From Flavobacteriales bacterium UBA4422 (GTDB lineage: Bacteria; Bacteroidota; Bacteroidia; Flavobacteriales_G; Salibacteraceae), in contig DGQE01000034.1 in assembly GCA_002389645.1 (NCBI GenBank), positions 101,563-165,562 on the forward strand: a stretch of DNA of 64,000 bases, given 5' to 3'. The notes under the pieces were generated by a model. That model worked only from the letters and a program-made list of their open reading frames with translations, did not search any database and was not told the origin of the DNA. This document shows, in pieces, positions 61,306 through 64,000 of the stretch (the stretch's first letter is position 1; every line of letters starts with the position of its first letter). A program made the translations under genes and the position numbers.

Positions 61306-62207
61306 ATGTATACCAATTCGCAGCGATAGATATAGGTTCTAATGCTGTGAGGCTTTTGGTGAGCAACGTTTTTGAAGATGGGGCGAAAGTCACCTACAAG
61401 AAGCAGTCTCTAATACGGGTACCTATTAGACTTGGTGCTGATGCTTTTCTTAAACAGCATTTTCCTGAAGCAAAAGTCGAGGACTTTATTGAAACAATGC
61501 ATGCTTTCAAGCATTTGCTAAACGTTTATCGTCCTCAAAAAGTGAGGGCTTTGGCCACATCTGCTTTTAGAGAGGCTGATAATGGAATTGAGGTTGTTGA
61601 CCAAGTGTATAATGCCACGGGTATCAAGATTGAGATTGTTTCAGGCAAGGAAGAAGCCGAAGTAGTCTATGCAAATGGGCTAAGAGACAATATGGATAGC
61701 GATAAAACTTACCTCTACATGGACGTTGGAGGAGGAAGTACAGAACTAACGCTGTTCAATAATCATGAAGCAGTCACTTCAAAATCATTCAATATTGGTT
61801 CGATTCGATTACTGCTTGGGATGGTTCCAGACTCGGATTGGGATGAGATGAAAGCTTGGGTTAAAGATTTACAGTCAAGTCTAAATAAAGAAATTGCGAT
61901 AATAGGTTCAGGAGGAAATATAAATAAGTATTGCAAGCTGTTAATGAAAGACTATGGGGAGGCTGTGTCGTATGATGAATTGTACACTTTGTACAAGAGG
62001 TTAAAGGGTATGACATCTGAAGAACGGATTCAAGATCTTTATTTGAATCCAGATAGAGCTGATGTTATTGTTCCAGCTGGAAAAATATTTACAAGCATAA
62101 TGCGATGGAGTAAGGCGAAAAGTGCTTTTATCCCTAAGATTGGAGTTTCAGACGGAGTAATAAAGATGCTTTACAAAGAGCATAAACTTGAGAATGCTTT
62201 TTTGTAA
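61302..62207 (+). CDS. ppx: Exopolyphosphatase/guanosine pentaphosphatase, Ppx/GppA
   Basis: Removes phosphate from polyphosphate chains (or pppGpp). 301 residues. ASKHA-fold motifs are AAIDIGSNAVRLLVSN (7-22), ALATSAFREADNG and YMDVGGGSTELTLF (about 139-152). It is a short form lacking the C-terminal HD-like domain of E. coli Ppx. Its start overlaps the ppk1 stop (ATGA), so kinase and phosphatase are made together. The receiver-domain gene starts 14 bases after its stop. Confidence 0.93.
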   Translation: MNVYQFAAIDIGSNAVRLLVSNVFEDGAKVTYKKQSLIRVPIRLGADAFLKQHFPEAKVEDFIETMHAFKHLLNVYRPQKVRALATSAFREADNGIEVVDQVYNATGIKIEIVSGKEEAEVVYANGLRDNMDSDKTYLYMDVGGGSTELTLFNNHEAVTSKSFNIGSIRLLLGMVPDSDWDEMKAWVKDLQSSLNKEIAIIGSGGNINKYCKLLMKDYGEAVSYDELYTLYKRLKGMTSEERIQDLYLNPDRADVIVPAGKIFTSIMRWSKAKSAFIPKIGVSDGVIKMLYKEHKLENAFL

Positions 62208-62221
62208 ATTGCACAAGCACC

Positions 62222-62716
62222 ATGCCTAAAACAAAAAATATAATCATCATTGAAGACAATGAAACGTTTTCACTCTTGGTTACCCACTACTTAAAAAGTA
62301 ATTTGGGTGAAGCGACTGTTTATGTTGAGAATTCCGGAGCTCGCGCCATTGAATCTATAAAGAGACTCAAGCCATCTATCGTCATTCTAGATTACTACCT
62401 AGAAAACGAACTTTCGGCTAAAGACGTGATGAACGTTATCAACTCTATGGAGGTTCGACCAACTGTAATACTGCTTTCTTCTATTACTGATCAGAAAGAA
62501 AAGGAAGAAGTAATGGCAATGGGTATTGAGAAATTTGTTCCCAAATCGAATGAAAGCCTTTATGATTTGATTCAAGTTATTGAGGGAATTCTGAATGAGA
62601 ATAGGTTAAATCACAATTCTTCAGGAAATATGTTGTCTGTCAATGCGATAATTGGCTTGATTGCGTTAGTTGTGTTTTTTCTTTTGGCCGTTTATATTTT
62701 CATTCAAAAGGGTTAA
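62222..62716 (+). CDS. Stand-alone receiver domain with C-terminal membrane anchor
   Basis: A 164-residue protein. Residues 5-127 form a response-regulator receiver domain: acidic pocket Glu11-Asp12 in IIIIEDNETFS, phospho-acceptor Asp57 in PSIVILDYYL, Ser86/Ser87 in ILLSSITD, and switch Lys108 in FVPKSNE. There is no DNA-binding or enzymatic output domain; instead residues about 142-161 (AIIGLIALVVFFLLAVYIFI) form one membrane helix with a short KG end. It follows ppx by 14 bases and so looks like part of the polyphosphate operon. No kinase gene is near. It overlaps the convergent barrel gene by 17 bases. Confidence 0.82.
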   Translation: MPKTKNIIIIEDNETFSLLVTHYLKSNLGEATVYVENSGARAIESIKRLKPSIVILDYYLENELSAKDVMNVINSMEVRPTVILLSSITDQKEKEEVMAMGIEKFVPKSNESLYDLIQVIEGILNENRLNHNSSGNMLSVNAIIGLIALVVFFLLAVYIFIQKG

Positions 62717-63347
62717 TCGCTTTGTTTTTGATGAGTGTTTTGCGTTTTGACTCTCCAAAGAGTTGTGTCAAATCATAACCAATCCCAATATTTGGTCTTA
62801 TATATATGTTGTAAAAGAAGGGATGGGTGTTTTCCATTGAAATGGCGTACTTACTCGCAAAGTTCAAGTCAAAACTAAAAATGAAACCTTCTGGAGAATA
62901 AACTTGGGTTCCAATGTGGGCATTGATGCCATGCACAGTTTGATCGTAGTTGTCGTTTCCGATGTTCGCATTATAATAATTGGTGACCCATCCATATCCA
63001 ACGCCTATTCTGGGATATAGAACTTCACTTCCAATATTAAAGTAATAGCGCAAACCAACTTGATAGTTGATGGATGAATTTAATCGAATAGTGTCAATCA
63101 CTCGCTCATTGGCATAGCCTAAAGTTCCAAAGCCAGCTAAATGACCAGAACCTGCTTCAGCGTTGATTCCAAATCCGCCATAAATATTTCCTGCGCCAGC
63201 ACTGGCGTTAACAAATGTGCTCGATTCCGTTGATTGTTCTTGGGCACTGCTGGGTGTAGAGATTACGAATAGCAGGCTAAAAAGAAGTCCAAGCCAAATG
63301 AGAAGTGGAGAATAGTTACTTGTAAATCTTCTCAACCAAATGAGCAT
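62700..63347 (-). CDS. Predicted outer-membrane beta-barrel protein
   Basis: A 215-residue protein with a signal peptide (LLIWLGLLFSLLFVISTPSS, cleavage near SAQEQ). The rest is about eight amphipathic strands with turns such as GGFGINAEAGSGHLAGFGTL, and NYYNANIGNDNYDQTVHGIN; the last strand is not at the very C-terminus, which ends KAINPFE after a short basic stretch. I cannot name a family. Its ATG overlaps the upstream acyl-CoA ligase gene by 32 bases, so they are probably co-transcribed. It converges with the receiver gene. Confidence 0.65.
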   Translation of the reverse strand: MLIWLRRFTSNYSPLLIWLGLLFSLLFVISTPSSAQEQSTESSTFVNASAGAGNIYGGFGINAEAGSGHLAGFGTLGYANERVIDTIRLNSSINYQVGLRYYFNIGSEVLYPRIGVGYGWVTNYYNANIGNDNYDQTVHGINAHIGTQVYSPEGFIFSFDLNFASKYAISMENTHPFFYNIYIRPNIGIGYDLTQLFGESKRKTLIKNKAINPFE

Positions 63348-64000
63348 ATTTCGACATTATGAACTTTCGTTTCAGCTTTAAAGAAGGTGTGAGTTCTCCT
63401 GAGTCAATGGCCCATGGTGCTTCGCATAGCTCAATTTTTTTAACCTGTTCGAATTTGCCGTAATGCTGATTCATTTCGTCAATTTCTTTCCAGATTCGTG
63501 CTTTCAGATTTTCATTAGTGGCTAAATCAGAATAGGTTTGGCATTTATGCCCTTTACGCTCACACCAATCCTTGCAGAACTCTAAATCGGGGACGACTAA
63601 AGCAGCTGGATGCTTTTCATTTTCGCCAATGACTATGATTTGATCTATGAATCGAGAAGCCTTAAAGGTGTTCTCCATAGGTTGTGGAGCTACATACTTT
63701 CCTCCTGAAGTCTTGAAGATTTCTTTTTTGCGGTCAGTTATTTTTAAATATTGGCCATCTACCAGCGTGCCTATATCTCCTGTGCTAAACCAGCCATCCT
63801 CTGAAAGAACTTGACGAGTGAGTTCAGGCTGATTGTAATAACCCATCATAACGTTAGGACCTTTAATGAGAATCTCTCCGTCTTCAGCAATTTTGATTTC
63901 AACATTGTGAAGCTTTCTTCCAGTCGTTCCTAGCATAAAGCCCTTATTAACAAATGAATTGACGGAAGCTACTGGCGATGTTTCTGTTAAACCATAACCT
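63316..64000 (-). CDS. AMP-binding long-chain acyl-CoA ligase, C-terminal part
   Basis: The gene runs off the right edge; about 228 C-terminal residues are visible. They begin with the AMP-binding motif YGLTETSPV, and continue with GEILIKGPNVMMGYYNQPEL, STGDIG, and the hinge motif ITDRKKEIFKTSGGKYVAP. The C-terminal subdomain has the catalytic Lys region GELTPSLKLKRK. This is the pattern of FAA/FadD15-type long-chain fatty acyl-CoA synthetases. The 3' end overlaps the barrel-protein gene by 32 bases. Confidence 0.9.
   Translation of the reverse strand, partial: GYGLTETSPVASVNSFVNKGFMLGTTGRKLHNVEIKIAEDGEILIKGPNVMMGYYNQPELTRQVLSEDGWFSTGDIGTLVDGQYLKITDRKKEIFKTSGGKYVAPQPMENTFKASRFIDQIIVIGENEKHPAALVVPDLEFCKDWCERKGHKCQTYSDLATNENLKARIWKEIDEMNQHYGKFEQVKKIELCEAPWAIDSGELTPSLKLKRKFIMSKYAHLVEKIYK

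Overview
The window is an ordinary-looking stretch of a Bacteroidota chromosome, most likely from a marine or aquatic Flavobacteriales-type organism. The signs are a type IX secretion sorting tail on an M1 peptidase, a GWxTD protein, a GPDNVGGR-type secreted protein, many beta-barrel outer-membrane proteins, small SxxC lipoproteins, a DnaX without its usual cysteine module, an archaeal/eukaryotic-type ProRS, and promoters of the Bacteroidota form (TTG or TTTG, about 19 bases, TAnnTTTG). The placement below the phylum is an inference. No phage, insertion sequence, CRISPR array, rRNA operon or origin was seen. One tRNA gene (Glu, UUC) is present.

Layout. 1-4.0 kb: truncated secreted-protein gene, a barrel protein, a 43-aa lipoprotein, ung, and a BamA/TamA-like barrel whose start lies inside ung. 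4.0-13.4 kb: GWxTD protein, rlmB, a helical unknown, a T9SS-secreted M1 aminopeptidase, then an OmpP1/FadL porin behind a large low-complexity lipoprotein. 13.7-21.0 kb: proS and a companion, then tRNA-Glu/rpsT, then a tightly coupled run radC, polysaccharide deacetylase, FemAB-like, upp, membrane protein, HAD nucleotidase. 21.0-25.2 kb (minus): rsfS, ftsH, DUF2007, cdsA, psd, joining membrane-protein quality control with phospholipid synthesis. 25.3-31.7 kb: birA, then pyrE divergent from a NUDIX gene with overlapping start codons, then a minus operon ending DUF3822, rsmD, coaD, TlpA-like.

31.8-42.7 kb: RecD-like helicase and acyltransferase; rluF and VF530; class 3 aldehyde dehydrogenase; then a minus operon PLP enzyme, cupin lipoprotein, methyltransferase, patatin (frameshifted), YdcF, SOUL; SGNH hydrolase and a decayed gene fragment. 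42.9-50.1 kb (minus): monomeric NADP isocitrate dehydrogenase, M16 peptidase lipoprotein, dnaX. 50.2-58.5 kb (plus): rpsF-rpsR-rplI, aconitase, hemE, OmpA-family protein, UMF1 transporter, L-2-hydroxyglutarate dehydrogenase. 58.5-64 kb: a helical unknown, then ppk1-ppx-receiver/TM protein (polyphosphate turnover plus a membrane-anchored receiver domain), a barrel protein and the 3' part of an acyl-CoA ligase gene.

The most interesting items are the membrane-tethered stand-alone receiver domain coupled to the polyphosphate genes, a 614-residue PLP enzyme that looks like a dead and a live copy of the same fold joined together, a single-base frameshift just before the catalytic serine of a patatin, a degraded remnant at 42.4-42.7 kb, and very tight gene packing with shared start and stop codons. 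Most of the window is housekeeping; no clearly new multi-gene system was found.
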